A DNA stretch of 64,000 nt from assembly GCF_001425265.1 (NCBI RefSeq), contig NZ_LMEC01000020.1, forward strand, positions 62,001-126,000, read 5' to 3'. Below are positions 51,407 to 61,733 of the stretch, one piece after another. A program made the translations under genes and the position numbers. The stretch comes from Massilia sp. Root418. Lineage in GTDB: Bacteria > Pseudomonadota > Gammaproteobacteria > Burkholderiales > Burkholderiaceae_D. A model generated the notes under the pieces. The model did no database searches, had not been told where the DNA came from, and worked only from the letters and a program-made list of their open reading frames with translations. The first letter of the stretch is position 1; each line of letters begins with the position of its first letter.

Positions 51407-53239
51407 TCAAAGAAAACGTGATGGGGCTTGTTGGCGCCAATCCCCCCACGGCATTTGCCTTAGGCGTGGGAAAGTGAGATACAGCAACCGCCGAGACCGA
51501 GTGACCGCCACAAAAGCGCTGCGCTTCTCCTCCTCCATCGTCGGGCCGGGCCGAGCTCGAAAATCAGGGAACGTCCCCTCTGCCATCCCCGCTAAGAACA
51601 CCACGTCGAACTCCAAGCCCTTCGCCGAATGGACGGTCAAGAGGCCGACCCCCTCACGGGTCGCTTTTTGGGTCGAACCCAACGCCTTGTTACTCATAAA
51701 GCTCGCGATGGAGCGACCGGGCCGCCCCGCCCTGAGATACTGATCCCATTCCAAGCTGAACACCGCGGCGTCCTCATAGATCGCCTGGCGCGGGGCTTCC
51801 TCCAGCATGTCAGCGTAATTCCTCAACTTCTCAAACGCGGGCATAAGGTCGAATTTTAACGCGTCGCATATCACCGCCCTAATCGCCTCCGTTACGCGCG
51901 GAGCCCGCGCCTCAGACGACGAGCTCGCCATCGCTTCGATAGCGGGGATCGCCTCGATCACATCGCGCGGAGCGCTCACGCCCCAGCGCTTAGCCAGCGC
52001 GGCAAAGTGCAACCTGTCTCTTGGATTCGCCAGCAACCGTAGCGCCAGTTGAAAATCCTCAACCAAATCCGACTCGTTCTCATGGTTGGCGGTCAGGCGC
52101 TTGTAAAACGGAATTGAGCGGGCTTTCAGAGTTTTCTCCACCTCTATCAACGCGAAGCGCGTCCGCCCCAGCACCGCGCAGCTTGACGCCGTGATCTGCC
52201 CCTCCACATCGGGATGTCCCAAAGCGAAGAGCTCTTCGATTTTGTCGGCAATGATTCGGGCCTCGTCCTCCGGGGTGGAGCCGACCATGGATTCGCACAC
52301 GCCAGCTATTGGCACTTGGCCAGCTACTGAATAGTTGGGGTCCAAGGACTTCGCTTTCTCCACAACCGCGCGCGAGGATCGGAAGTTCTCTGTGAGCTCG
52401 ATTCGCTTCGCCCCAAAGTCCTCTCCGAAACGCTTCATGTATTTCGGGCTTGACGTATTAAACCCATAGATGGATTGCTTGGGGTCTCCGACCAGCATCA
52501 CATTTTTGAAGGATTCCCCGCATAGAGCGCACACCACCGCGTATTGTGCCTCGTTGAGATCCTGAGCCTCGTCGATGCAGATAAACCGATACAGGCGCCG
52601 ATAAAAGTCCGCTAGCTTGGGATTGTTGGTGAGAAGCTGATACGTAAGCAACAACAGATCGTCGAAGTCGTATGCGTTGCATGCCCGCATGCCCGCGTCG
52701 TAGGCGTCCACAACGCGCTGCTCCATCTCGTCGTCCAGAACCGCGCAGGTGATGGGGTGGGCTTTGATGCGGGAGATCATCTGCAGCCAATCATCAACTC
52801 GCTTGCCTCGCTCTTTGGCGTCTTCGACGTTGTTGATCTCTTGGTCCAGCAAAGGATCGTCCGCGATCGCTTTGATCAACACATCCTTGCGGTCCTTAAA
52901 CTGCTCGAAGATATTGGGCGTTCCCTCGACGCCCACGAACTTGCCTCGCTCCGAGAGCATGACCAGGCAAAAGCTATGAAGGGTTCCAACAAAAGCCCGC
53001 TGACGAACCTCGCCAAGATCCGTCAGCCTCTCCCGCATTTCGTCGGCGGCCTTGTTTGTGAACGTCAACGCCAAGACTCGGAAGTGGCCGGGAACCTCGG
53101 TCAACAGGGATCTCACGCGTTCCGTCAGCACTCGCGTCTTGCCAGATCCAGGCCCCGCCACGACGAGCAACGGCCCGTCAACATGGCTGACGACCTCCAT
53201 TTGCTGCGTGGATAGTCTGACCTTGGCTGGCACGCTCAT
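51407..53239 (-). CDS. gajB: Gabija helicase GajB (UvrD-like)
   Basis: A 610-aa superfamily 1 helicase: motif I LLVVAGPGSGKTRVL (residues 24-38), motif Ia LALTFTNKAADEMRER, and motif II FICIDEAQDLNEAQ (near 222). Motif III is VMLVGDPKQSIYGF, motif IV is ELTENFRS, and motifs V/VI are LLTVHSAKGLEFDVVFLAG and SAFVAVTRSRRLLYLTF. Its start overlaps the stop of the OLD-nuclease gene by four bases. That order and coupling define Gabija, an anti-phage system in which GajB senses DNA ends and activates GajA. Confidence 0.92.
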   Translation of the reverse strand: MSVPAKVRLSTQQMEVVSHVDGPLLVVAGPGSGKTRVLTERVRSLLTEVPGHFRVLALTFTNKAADEMRERLTDLGEVRQRAFVGTLHSFCLVMLSERGKFVGVEGTPNIFEQFKDRKDVLIKAIADDPLLDQEINNVEDAKERGKRVDDWLQMISRIKAHPITCAVLDDEMEQRVVDAYDAGMRACNAYDFDDLLLLTYQLLTNNPKLADFYRRLYRFICIDEAQDLNEAQYAVVCALCGESFKNVMLVGDPKQSIYGFNTSSPKYMKRFGEDFGAKRIELTENFRSSRAVVEKAKSLDPNYSVAGQVPIAGVCESMVGSTPEDEARIIADKIEELFALGHPDVEGQITASSCAVLGRTRFALIEVEKTLKARSIPFYKRLTANHENESDLVEDFQLALRLLANPRDRLHFAALAKRWGVSAPRDVIEAIPAIEAMASSSSEARAPRVTEAIRAVICDALKFDLMPAFEKLRNYADMLEEAPRQAIYEDAAVFSLEWDQYLRAGRPGRSIASFMSNKALGSTQKATREGVGLLTVHSAKGLEFDVVFLAGMAEGTFPDFRARPGPTMEEEKRSAFVAVTRSRRLLYLTFPRLRQMPWGDWRQQAPSRFL

Positions 53240-55110
53240 AACTCCTCATCTTCCTTCGTATTATCACTCGCGAGTTGGGGCAACCCTTGATGTTTTGCAA
53301 TGATATCAAATAACCTTCGAATTCCAGGAGGGAAGCGACGCTTCTCATCCTCAAGCTCGGAAATGATGCGAGCGAGCGGCTTGGCTAATTTGGTCTTGGC
53401 CAACCCCATGGCGTCTTTCGCTGCCCGCTTCCTACCATCTTCGCCAGCATAGTCGCGAACGCCCTTGTTGGGGCCATACGATTTTCCATTCTCGCTCTCT
53501 ATATGCCTATCCAACGCGTTCTCTACGCCGTGAAGCTCGTTGAGCGCGAGCTCGATTTCCGGCAGATAGCCGTGCACGATGAGATGGCTCTCGAAGTTCT
53601 GTCCATTGGGAAGAACAACCAAGTTGTCGCACTTCGCGGAGGCATTGCATTTAGCCTTTTTCAGCGCGTCCTCAAGCTTTGCTAACGGCTGAGGCTCGCC
53701 ATCCGCCGCGATGAACCATGGAATTTGCAGGCTTTTCGCCAGCCATACAAATGGGAAATAGGCCGTCCCGTTCACCCGCACAAACGTGAATCCCAGCTCA
53801 TGGATGCTCACGCCCCAATACGCTTGCGCCCATATTGGAAACGCCTGCTCCTCGGTCTGACCTTCGAAGAACACCACGGCGCGGGAGAAGAGCAGATCGC
53901 CGCGCGACTCGATCACCGTCTCTTGAAGCTTGCGCAGATCGTCCGGATTGCTCAGCTCCGCCAGGTTAAGCCTAGTCGAGGAAGTCTCCCCGCCATTCTT
54001 GATGAAGAGCCTAAGATCCGCCAACTGGGCTTGGCCCGCAAAGTAAGGCGAATGCGTGCTGACGACGCGCTGTCCGGCGATGGCTTTGATGTGCGAGAAC
54101 AACGAGCGCTGGGCCTGCGGATGCAGGTGAGCCTCCGGCTCCTCAAGAGCCAAAACGGAATGAATCTTGTCGCCGCCTTCCTTCGCTTTCAAATTGCGCC
54201 ATGCGGCGAATGCCCGAAAAACCAACAGGGAAGCCAAGCTCCTCGTCCCCATGCCATGCCGAGCCAATGGGAATGATTGAGCGCCCGATGTGGAGAACGA
54301 AACATCCACGCCTTTCGACAAGTCGCGGAGCTTTCGCGCCACCGGAGTGATGTCTATTCCCGCGCTGTCCGCCGACACCACGCCTTGCAGATCAGACAGG
54401 TTGTCTTTTAAATGCTTGAGGATTTCGCTCTTATCGACAATCTGCTGATTGATAGACGAGAGCGCGGCTTCGAGCTCCTCAATGTCCTCGGCGGGTAGCC
54501 CCAGATCGTCCGTCATCCGGCGCCAGAAGGAACCTTGCCGGCGCAGATCGTCATCCAAATCCCGCTTGGCATCGATGTAGTGCAACGCGATGGGTTCGAG
54601 CTGCGCGACGGTTATGGATTTCTCGCTTACAGGCGTCGCCAGCCAGTCGGCAAAATCGCGCCACTCCGACAACGGTTTGCGGTCAACCACATAGTCCGCC
54701 TTTGCCACGCTCCACGTCAGCGTAGTGCGAAACGCTATGAACTCATCCAGATTGGCATCCAAAACGATCGCGCCGCCCCACAGCGCAGTCCAGAAGCTGC
54801 CCTCCGGTAGGGAGCCGGATTTCCGGCCATCGGCGCCGATGGGATAAATCCGAACGTCCACAGTCACCACACGATCCTTGGGCGCCATCGCCTCGCCTTT
54901 GGCAAGCCGGATATCATCCGACGTCAAGGTCTTGCGCCCCACGACGATCGCGGCGAACAGCGCGTCCAAAAAACTTGTCTTCCCGGCGTTGTTCGCGCCG
55001 ATCAATACCGTGAGGTCTCCCAGCTCCACCTCGATGTTGCCCAACGAACGAAAATTGCTCACACGAACGTCCGTAACGGCGATGCCGCTGTCGGCAGCGT
55101 AAATCGACAT
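53236..55110 (-). CDS. gajA: Gabija nuclease GajA (OLD family: ABC ATPase + TOPRIM)
   Basis: ATG at 55110 (GGGAG nearby) gives 624 aa; a frame start at 55167 is less likely. The ATPase half has VSNFRSLGNIEVELGDLTVL, Walker A IGANNAGKTSFLDAL (residues 37-51), Walker B/signature LALEEPEAHLHPQAQ and the His switch VVSTHSPYF. The TOPRIM half has AVVFFEGQTEEQAFPIW (near 420) and WFIAADGEPQPL (near 470). GajA is a nucleotide-gated nicking endonuclease that works with GajB. Confidence 0.92.
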   Translation of the reverse strand: MSIYAADSGIAVTDVRVSNFRSLGNIEVELGDLTVLIGANNAGKTSFLDALFAAIVVGRKTLTSDDIRLAKGEAMAPKDRVVTVDVRIYPIGADGRKSGSLPEGSFWTALWGGAIVLDANLDEFIAFRTTLTWSVAKADYVVDRKPLSEWRDFADWLATPVSEKSITVAQLEPIALHYIDAKRDLDDDLRRQGSFWRRMTDDLGLPAEDIEELEAALSSINQQIVDKSEILKHLKDNLSDLQGVVSADSAGIDITPVARKLRDLSKGVDVSFSTSGAQSFPLARHGMGTRSLASLLVFRAFAAWRNLKAKEGGDKIHSVLALEEPEAHLHPQAQRSLFSHIKAIAGQRVVSTHSPYFAGQAQLADLRLFIKNGGETSSTRLNLAELSNPDDLRKLQETVIESRGDLLFSRAVVFFEGQTEEQAFPIWAQAYWGVSIHELGFTFVRVNGTAYFPFVWLAKSLQIPWFIAADGEPQPLAKLEDALKKAKCNASAKCDNLVVLPNGQNFESHLIVHGYLPEIELALNELHGVENALDRHIESENGKSYGPNKGVRDYAGEDGRKRAAKDAMGLAKTKLAKPLARIISELEDEKRRFPPGIRRLFDIIAKHQGLPQLASDNTKEDEEL

Positions 55111-55309
55111 GCCTGCTCCCTTAATGAATCCCGCGCTTCCCGAATCGGAGCAAGCGGCAAACGACAATTCCGCGCCTTGGCCAAGGCGCCCTCAACCGCT
55201 ATCAGTCGCTACGCGTCAAAAGCTTTCAATACGAAAGTGTCAGCGCCGAATAGCAAAGCGTGATCCACGACTATAAATTACTATTGGGAAAATTAACAGC
55301 CAATGAGAA

Positions 55310-56005
55310 ATGATGATCGTCTCGCTTCCTCAACACCCTAAAAAAGTCCAAGCCTTGCTCTCCAAACTGGATGACGACCGGGCCGCCTTGTTCCAGCTCC
55401 ATCGCGAAGGTTACGCAAAACCCGGTGCTCCGATTTTCCCATTGGATCTCCTGGCGATGGGCGCCGCCAAGCGGGCCGTCAGCGCCAACAGCGCTTTTAA
55501 ACAAATGATAGAGGCATGGAATCTAACCAGCGCGAGAACCATGCTTCGAACCCATATAGACACCGGCCTGCGCTTCTCCGCCGCGTGGCTGGTCGATAAG
55601 CCCCACGACTTCGCCACCGCCGTGATCGCGGGCGAGCGGATCGACAAGATGAAGGATCGCGATGGCAAGCGGCTAACCGACGCTCATTTGGTCGAAACCC
55701 GCACGGAAGAATATCCTTGGCTACCCGCCGTATACAAAGAGCTGTCAGGATATGTCCATTTTTCCGGATCTCACGTTGGCGCGTCGGTGGACGGGCTTGA
55801 GAAGGACGACAACCTGGTGTCCTTCCTCCTTTCAGAAACGGACATGAAATTCCCCGAGTTCAGTTGGATCGAAGCCATTGAATGCTTCCGAGAGGCGACC
55901 GGGATGCTGGCCCATTTCCTGGAGGGCTACGCGCTGACCAAGCAACTCACGCCCGCTGAATTGGAGGAAGGCCGCCAGCGCTTTATGAGCGCCCGGGCAA
56001 AATAG
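55310..56005 (+). CDS. Unknown 231-aa helical protein beside Gabija (DUF5677-like?)
   Basis: A soluble, mostly helical protein, divergent from gajA. The segment YKELSGYVHFSGSHVGAS resembles the Y-xx-LS-xx-H-xS core of DUF5677-type proteins often found in defence islands. The LRTHIDTGLRFSAAWLVD region upstream fits the same helical class. The match is weak. The ribosome site before ATG 55310 is poor. The role is unknown. Confidence 0.6.
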   Translation: MMIVSLPQHPKKVQALLSKLDDDRAALFQLHREGYAKPGAPIFPLDLLAMGAAKRAVSANSAFKQMIEAWNLTSARTMLRTHIDTGLRFSAAWLVDKPHDFATAVIAGERIDKMKDRDGKRLTDAHLVETRTEEYPWLPAVYKELSGYVHFSGSHVGASVDGLEKDDNLVSFLLSETDMKFPEFSWIEAIECFREATGMLAHFLEGYALTKQLTPAELEEGRQRFMSARAK

Positions 56006-56042
56006 CGTCGGGCTGGCGGTGGCGCAAACCAACTGGCGGTGG

Positions 56043-56650
56043 TTATCCCGCTTGAGATCGCAAGAACGCCTGGCGATACACCTCCGCACCGCTGGCGAGG
56101 CCAAGCTTCTTCTTGATGTTTGACCTGTAGGTTTCAACGGTGTGTGGAGAGAGATTCAATTCTCGAGCAATGTCGCCTTTTCTCAAGCCCCGCCCAATGA
56201 GCCGGAGAACGATGATCTCGCGATCCGAGAGGGAGCTCAGCTTTGTAGAATCGTCCGACAGCCCGACGCTTGCCAGCCTATTCAAAAGGTCGTCGCGCAA
56301 CGCCTCGGACAACCATACCTTGCCGCGCAGGACCGTCTGAACCGCCTGTCTCATCGCCTTGGCCGCGCTTTGCTTCATCACATAGCCGCGAGCTCCCGCC
56401 TTGATCGCGCGCTCAGCATACAGTCGCCCATCGTACGCCGACACCACTAGAATCGCCATGTCTGGCGCCGTCAGCCGCAACCGTTTTATCAGATCGAAGC
56501 CGAGCTAGCCCGCGAAGAATAGGTCCATCAACGCGATGCGCGGGCCGACGCTGCGCGCTATGTCGAGAGCCGCTCCTGGGTTGTCGGCTTCGTGAACCTC
56601 AAACCGCTCGTCCACTTGCCTAAGCAAGGTGGCGAATCCCAGAGCTTCGC
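56043..56650 (-). pseudogene. LuxR-family response regulator broken by a nonsense codon
   Basis: The intact 3' part (56043-56480) has the end of a receiver domain (MAILVVSAYDGRLYAERAIK, then ARGYVMKQ with the conserved Lys). A LuxR HTH follows: LSDREIIVLRLIGRGLRKGD, IARELNLSPHTVETYRSNIK. Upstream, the same frame reads FATLLRQVDERFEVHEADNP and RIALMDLFFAG, then TAG at 56505-56507, then LGFDLIKRLRLTAPD. The stop sits right after the phospho-Asp region, where G(L/M)xG would be. The true start is not clear. A shortened product from ATG 56480 would have HTH only. Confidence 0.8.
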
Positions 56651-57231
56651 CGCGATGTCGCCGCCCTGTAGCGCGAAGGCCAAGCGCGTGATGTTGAGCA
56701 AGGCCGACAACTTGCCAGCGTTGCCGCCGATGTGGCTCGCCTCACCGCGCTGATCGCGGCCGCCAGCGATAACGACGAAATGGGCGAGGACCGCATGAGC
56801 GAAAGATTTGGCGGCCTGGGCTTCACTCCTGCAAGCGCTCTGCGCGAGTGGCTCAACGCCCAATCCCCCCTCACTCCTGGCGGTCAGATTGCTGCACTGG
56901 CGACCTGCCGGTCTGCCGTCGTGACAAGTCGGGGCGAAACATTGTGGGGTTTCGGGTCCAGCGCTGCGGGCGCCGGGCGCCACGATACGGTCCTACTCGG
57001 CCCGTCAATGACGATCCCCCACTAGCGCGGCCCTACACCCAACCACTTGCCCTGATCCCTCAACGCCGGGAGAGCGATTGGGGCGTCGGCTTCCGAGCGA
57101 TCAGCTCCGACGGGAAGGTCGGCGCCGCGATCGCAACCGTCACCGCATAGGCGGCCAAGGCCCTGTCAAGGAGACAAGGCTGAATTGCCTGGGAGTATAA
57201 TTTTGACTCAGGCAATTGAAAGGCTTCAAGG
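56651..57231. other. Mosaic region without a supported gene
   Basis: About 580 bases between the broken regulator and the large ATPase gene. A plus-strand frame (56732-57025) contains IAALATCRSAVVTSRGETLW and looks protein-like, and a later frame ends GFRAISSDGKVGAAIATVTA. Neither has a good start or a family. They may be scraps of one frameshifted gene. The promoter of the 1455-aa gene probably lies at 57180-57225. Confidence 0.35.
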
Positions 57232-60200
57232 ATGACTATCATTCCGCTTAACCGTCGTTTCCACCGCTGGACCGAAGACAATAGCTTTGATGCGGAAGCG
57301 ATACGCATGCTTCGCAATGGTGGCTTCAGTTTGGACTGGGCTACGCTTTTGAAAGCGAAGCGGGTCGTGATTCTCGCCGAGGGCGGTAGCGGAAAATCCA
57401 CAGAATTCACAGCGCAACACGATCAGCTTATTAAGCAAGGAGCCTTTAGCTTTCTAGCGACCGTCACCCGCGTGGGAGACCGAGGTGTCGAGAGCGCGTT
57501 ATCCTATCAAGATCGCCAACGCCTTGTTGAATGGCGGAAGTCTGGAAAGCCCGCGTGGTTCTTCGTAGACTCCGTTGATGAGGCAAAGCGAGCTTCCGTT
57601 CGCTTTGAGGATGCTCTCCGCCACATCGCGGACAGCATCCTCGGCGCGGAGGGCCGAGCCCATGTGGTCGTGTCAGGCAGGCACTCCGATTGGGAATTTA
57701 ACCGCGACTTAGCAGCGCTGGCCGACATCCTTCCCATCCATGATTTGACAGCGCTGCCCGCCGCCGCCCCCAATGAACTGGTGATCCAGGCTCTGCATAG
57801 AAAGAAATCCGATAAGGCGCCGATCGAAATGCCCCTGGTCATGTTGATGGACCCGCTGGACGCCGCCCAGGTGGAGCGCTTTGCTGTCGGAAAAGGAATT
57901 TCCAACGCACAAGATTTTCTCTCTGAGATAGATTATTCCAGGCTGTGGACTTTCGCATCGCGTCCGGTGGACTTGGATTGGCTGGTGCGGTTCTGGCTCA
58001 ATAAATGCTCATTTGACAACCTGGAGCGGATGCTCGATCTAAGCCTATCTGCGCGACTCAAGGAAACGGATCGCATCCGGGCTGGGCAAATTGCGCTCGA
58101 CGCGAACTTGGCCATGTCGTCCTTGGAAAGAGTCGGAGCCGCCTTGATTTTTGGACGGAGGGAGTCCATCCTTATTCCCGATTCGGAACGGTCGCTGGCA
58201 GACGACATCAACGCGATTTCTCTTGGCGACGTTTTACCGGATCTCACGTCGCAACAACATCTGGAGCTCCTGAACAGTGCCGTGTTCGTTCCCTCCGACT
58301 CGGGCTTGGCTCGCATTCATAATGACAATGAAGGCGTGGTTCGTTCATATTTGACCGCGCGATGGCTTCAGAAGCTTAGCGACAAGAATTGCCCATGGAG
58401 TCGACTTTCCGAACTGTTGTTCGCCACCACTTACGGCGTCAAGGTCGTCAAGCCGTCAATGCGGCAAACCGCCGCGTGGCTCTCCATTTGGAATCCCGCA
58501 GTCGCTCAACAGGTTTTGGAGCGCGACCCAATGCTGCTGGCGCAGGCTGGCGATCCCGCAAGTCTGCCCGCGCATGTTCGCGCCCAAGCCTTAAGCGCGG
58601 CCATTCAAACGTCGGCCGCTCGTCCGCACGTTGGCTTTCTGGATCACGAGGCCCTTCGTCGCTTCGCGCGCCCAGACATTGAAGACACCGTTAAAGCCTT
58701 GTGGGCGCAATGGAAAGACAACGAAGCCATTCGGCAATTGCTACTCATGATGATCGAAGCTGGCGAACTGACAGGGTGCGCCGACATCGCCTTTGACACC
58801 GCGACCAATCTTGCGATCGACTCGTTGTCCCAGTCGCTTGCAGCTCGCGCCTTGGCCACGTCCGGCTCTCCCGCGCAACTCGCGGTCTATCGAAGCTTCT
58901 TGCTCTCAAATCGATCTCGTATCGAACGCGACACGTTATGGGTGGCGGTGGACGAATTGTTTCCAACATCGCTTTCGGTCGAGGACATCATTCTCTTAAT
59001 GGACGATCTAACGCGCGACGGAGACAACCACGCTAGCGGGCTCGATTTCTATGGACCGAAGCTTGCCGAACGCTTGGATAAAGCTAGTCAGGCCTTGGAG
59101 CTGCTTCGTCACTTGATGGACAAGTGGCTTGTCGATCCTGAAGACGCTTCGCCTGCTGATTTCGAGCGTTTTGACGCCAGGGTTAACACCATGAGGGCGT
59201 TGGCCGTCCGTATTTTAGACTTGACCGAAGCGGTTCCTCCACTGGAAATTTTCGATCTCCAATTGGGACTCGATCATCTCGAACGTTACCACCCTTTCAC
59301 CAACTTTTCCAAAGTTGACTTAGGAGCTCGCCTTGCTGCGACACCATTGTTACGAAGAGAATGGCTCTGGCGCGCCGTCGCAAAGTACGCGGCCTGGCCG
59401 AAAGCTGTAGTCCAGCCGCTGCCTAGCATTTGGCCTCTCAGTCATCTGGCTTACCGTCCTAATTTTGATGAAACCGATACGCCATGGCTCCTTGCCGATA
59501 TAGCTGATCGTCCACCTACCGGTAGCTCGGTGGCGCTCAGCGCGCTGTTATGGGTTTGGAATTCGACCGGCCAGCGCGAAGAGCTGTTCCATGAGATTGG
59601 CAAGGTTGCGCAAGCAACGCCCGAGCTGGCAGAAATTTTTGACCAGTGGACGCGTCCTAGGGAACAATCACAAGCGGAAAAAGGATTTGAGCAAGAAAAT
59701 CGAGTTCGTGGTGTTGAAATGCAGCGGCAAAGAGAGGCGACGGAGCGCTCTTGGACTGATTACGCCGATGGAATTCGACGAGACCCGCAGCAGCTTGCGG
59801 CCCTTATTGTGCCAAGCGAAGAAGGTGTTGATCAACGCATGCTCTTCTTGTGGACTATTTTACGCGGCAGAAGCGAAGACGTATCGCACGGCACGGCGCC
59901 TGACTTGGGCGCCATGAAGGGAATGTTTCACGATGACGTAATTGGCCTGTTCCAAAAAGCGCTTGTCAGCCATTGGAAATTGGCTCCCATGCCCCGCCTG
60001 AAAAGCGAACTGCCCGTGGCAGATCGCGACACGTTTAACACCACCGAATTCATGGGACTTGATGGTGTCTCGCTTGAAGCGCTCTCCACTCCTCGCTGGG
60101 CTGAACGGCTTATTGGCGACGAAGCTATTAAGGCTGCTATCTATGCAACGTTCGCGTTGAACAAGTTGCCTCATTGGCTGCCTGATTTGTGCAAGGCTCA

Positions 60201-61599
60201 TCCCTCAACTTGCGCCGACATTCTTTGGCGACATCTGGCTCCAGATCTTCATGACAAGGCCGCTATCGGACGGCGGAATACCTTGGAGCGCTTGGCCGAT
60301 TCGGACAACAGTGTCGTTAGCCTTCTTGAAGCAGGCGTCTGGAATCTGGTCGAGAAAAATCCGACGCTGACGCTCGATGTCCTTTCGCCGGCGCTAAAAA
60401 TTCTTCAGCGCGCGGCGACGGACCGATCGCGTTTATTTGACTTGGCGGTGGCCCGCGCGGACGCCTCCGCCGAACCGAGGTTGATCGCGACGTATCTCGC
60501 CGTCGCGTTCTCCATCGATAGCCAAGCGGCCGCCGCTCGAATGGCTCAACGGACTCGGAGCATGGAGGATGACAATTCCCGAGCTTTTGCGCGCGTGCTC
60601 ATCCCCAAGATATTTGGAAACTCGTGGTCTCCTGGGCCAACGCCTGCGTTGGCGCTGTCCACGCAGGTTATGGAGAGTCTGATTCTGTTCGCGTTCGACC
60701 GCATTCCTCCTTCAGACGATCCGAACCGCGCGAACGGCAAGGTCTACTCTCCTGGTGAGATGGATTTTGCCAGTCGTGCCCGAGAGCTGGCCTTCAATCG
60801 TCTCGCCGACACACCGGGAGGCGCGACCTTTGCCGCGTTGAACCGTCTTATCGCGCAGCCGGAATTTTCGCCCTCCAAATGGCATTTGGCCGAACTCGCA
60901 CATAAGCGCGCCGCGACAGATTCCGAATCCGCTCCATGGCGACCGTCGCATCTGTTGGAATTTGAGCTCCATTTTAAAGCGGTCCCTCGCACGCCTCAGG
61001 ACTTGCAACGTTTGGCCGCTAACCGCTTAGCGGACCTTCAGCATGACCTAATAAACGCCGACTTCCAGCAGGCTCGAACCGTCGCCATATTGGAAAACGA
61101 GCGGCAGGTCCAACTCTGGTTTGCCGACAGATTTAAGCTTGACCAAAGCAGCAGCTTCGCGATTGATCGGGAATCGATGGTCGCTGACGAAAAGGCGCCA
61201 GACCTTCGGCTTCGTGCAAAGGCCAGCCAGGCCAGCTTGCCGATCGAGATCAAGGTCGCTGAAAGCTGGTCGCTTCATCAACTTGAGGAGGCACTGACTG
61301 TTCAGCTTCAGGGTCGCTACCTTAGAGATCGGAATGATCGCTGGGGCATCTTGCTTTTGGTTTATCAAAAGCAGCGCCCGCAGGGATGGGATGGGCCAAA
61401 CGGAGAGATCTGGGCCTTCTCGGATGTGGTGAGGCATCTGATGAAACTCGCTAACGACATTGCGGACAGTGACAGCTTGACGCCGCAGATGCTGGTTTGC
61501 GTAATCGACGTTTCCTCGGCAACGCCTCCCAAACCAGCGAAAACAAAGAAACCCCGTAAAAAAAGGCACTGCCAAAGGCAAAATAAGCCATGTGCTTAA
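57232..61599 (+). CDS. Large STAND/NACHT-like P-loop protein with C-terminal PD-(D/E)XK-like nuclease domain
   Basis: 1455 aa. The N-terminal P-loop NTPase has Walker A LAEGGSGKSTEF (51-57 core), a Walker B-type strand PAWFFVDSVDEAK (107-119) and a sensor strand VVVSGRHSDW (145-154). A very long helical middle (about 250-1290) looks like a repeat solenoid, as in STAND sensors. Near the C-terminus APDLRLRAK (~1323-1331), LPIEIKVAESWS (~1336-1347) and LEEALTVQLQGRYLRD (~1351-1366) give the D...ExK...Q pattern of restriction-type nucleases. A Lys/Pro-rich tail follows. The architecture sensor-ATPase-nuclease is that of Avs-like anti-phage proteins, but I do not recognise the family. It lies next to Gabija. 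Confidence 0.75.
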   Translation: MTIIPLNRRFHRWTEDNSFDAEAIRMLRNGGFSLDWATLLKAKRVVILAEGGSGKSTEFTAQHDQLIKQGAFSFLATVTRVGDRGVESALSYQDRQRLVEWRKSGKPAWFFVDSVDEAKRASVRFEDALRHIADSILGAEGRAHVVVSGRHSDWEFNRDLAALADILPIHDLTALPAAAPNELVIQALHRKKSDKAPIEMPLVMLMDPLDAAQVERFAVGKGISNAQDFLSEIDYSRLWTFASRPVDLDWLVRFWLNKCSFDNLERMLDLSLSARLKETDRIRAGQIALDANLAMSSLERVGAALIFGRRESILIPDSERSLADDINAISLGDVLPDLTSQQHLELLNSAVFVPSDSGLARIHNDNEGVVRSYLTARWLQKLSDKNCPWSRLSELLFATTYGVKVVKPSMRQTAAWLSIWNPAVAQQVLERDPMLLAQAGDPASLPAHVRAQALSAAIQTSAARPHVGFLDHEALRRFARPDIEDTVKALWAQWKDNEAIRQLLLMMIEAGELTGCADIAFDTATNLAIDSLSQSLAARALATSGSPAQLAVYRSFLLSNRSRIERDTLWVAVDELFPTSLSVEDIILLMDDLTRDGDNHASGLDFYGPKLAERLDKASQALELLRHLMDKWLVDPEDASPADFERFDARVNTMRALAVRILDLTEAVPPLEIFDLQLGLDHLERYHPFTNFSKVDLGARLAATPLLRREWLWRAVAKYAAWPKAVVQPLPSIWPLSHLAYRPNFDETDTPWLLADIADRPPTGSSVALSALLWVWNSTGQREELFHEIGKVAQATPELAEIFDQWTRPREQSQAEKGFEQENRVRGVEMQRQREATERSWTDYADGIRRDPQQLAALIVPSEEGVDQRMLFLWTILRGRSEDVSHGTAPDLGAMKGMFHDDVIGLFQKALVSHWKLAPMPRLKSELPVADRDTFNTTEFMGLDGVSLEALSTPRWAERLIGDEAIKAAIYATFALNKLPHWLPDLCKAHPSTCADILWRHLAPDLHDKAAIGRRNTLERLADSDNSVVSLLEAGVWNLVEKNPTLTLDVLSPALKILQRAATDRSRLFDLAVARADASAEPRLIATYLAVAFSIDSQAAAARMAQRTRSMEDDNSRAFARVLIPKIFGNSWSPGPTPALALSTQVMESLILFAFDRIPPSDDPNRANGKVYSPGEMDFASRARELAFNRLADTPGGATFAALNRLIAQPEFSPSKWHLAELAHKRAATDSESAPWRPSHLLEFELHFKAVPRTPQDLQRLAANRLADLQHDLINADFQQARTVAILENERQVQLWFADRFKLDQSSSFAIDRESMVADEKAPDLRLRAKASQASLPIEIKVAESWSLHQLEEALTVQLQGRYLRDRNDRWGILLLVYQKQRPQGWDGPNGEIWAFSDVVRHLMKLANDIADSDSLTPQMLVCVIDVSSATPPKPAKTKKPRKKRHCQRQNKPCA

Positions 61600-61733
61600 G
61601 CGCGCCGCGTTTGTGGCGCGCTGCCAGTGCGTTACGTGTATAAGAAACTTGACTACGAAAGCGGATGCGTTGCAACGTTTGCTATGGCACATAGCCGCAT
61701 GACCCGTTGTGATCGCCCTCGGAACACTCGATA

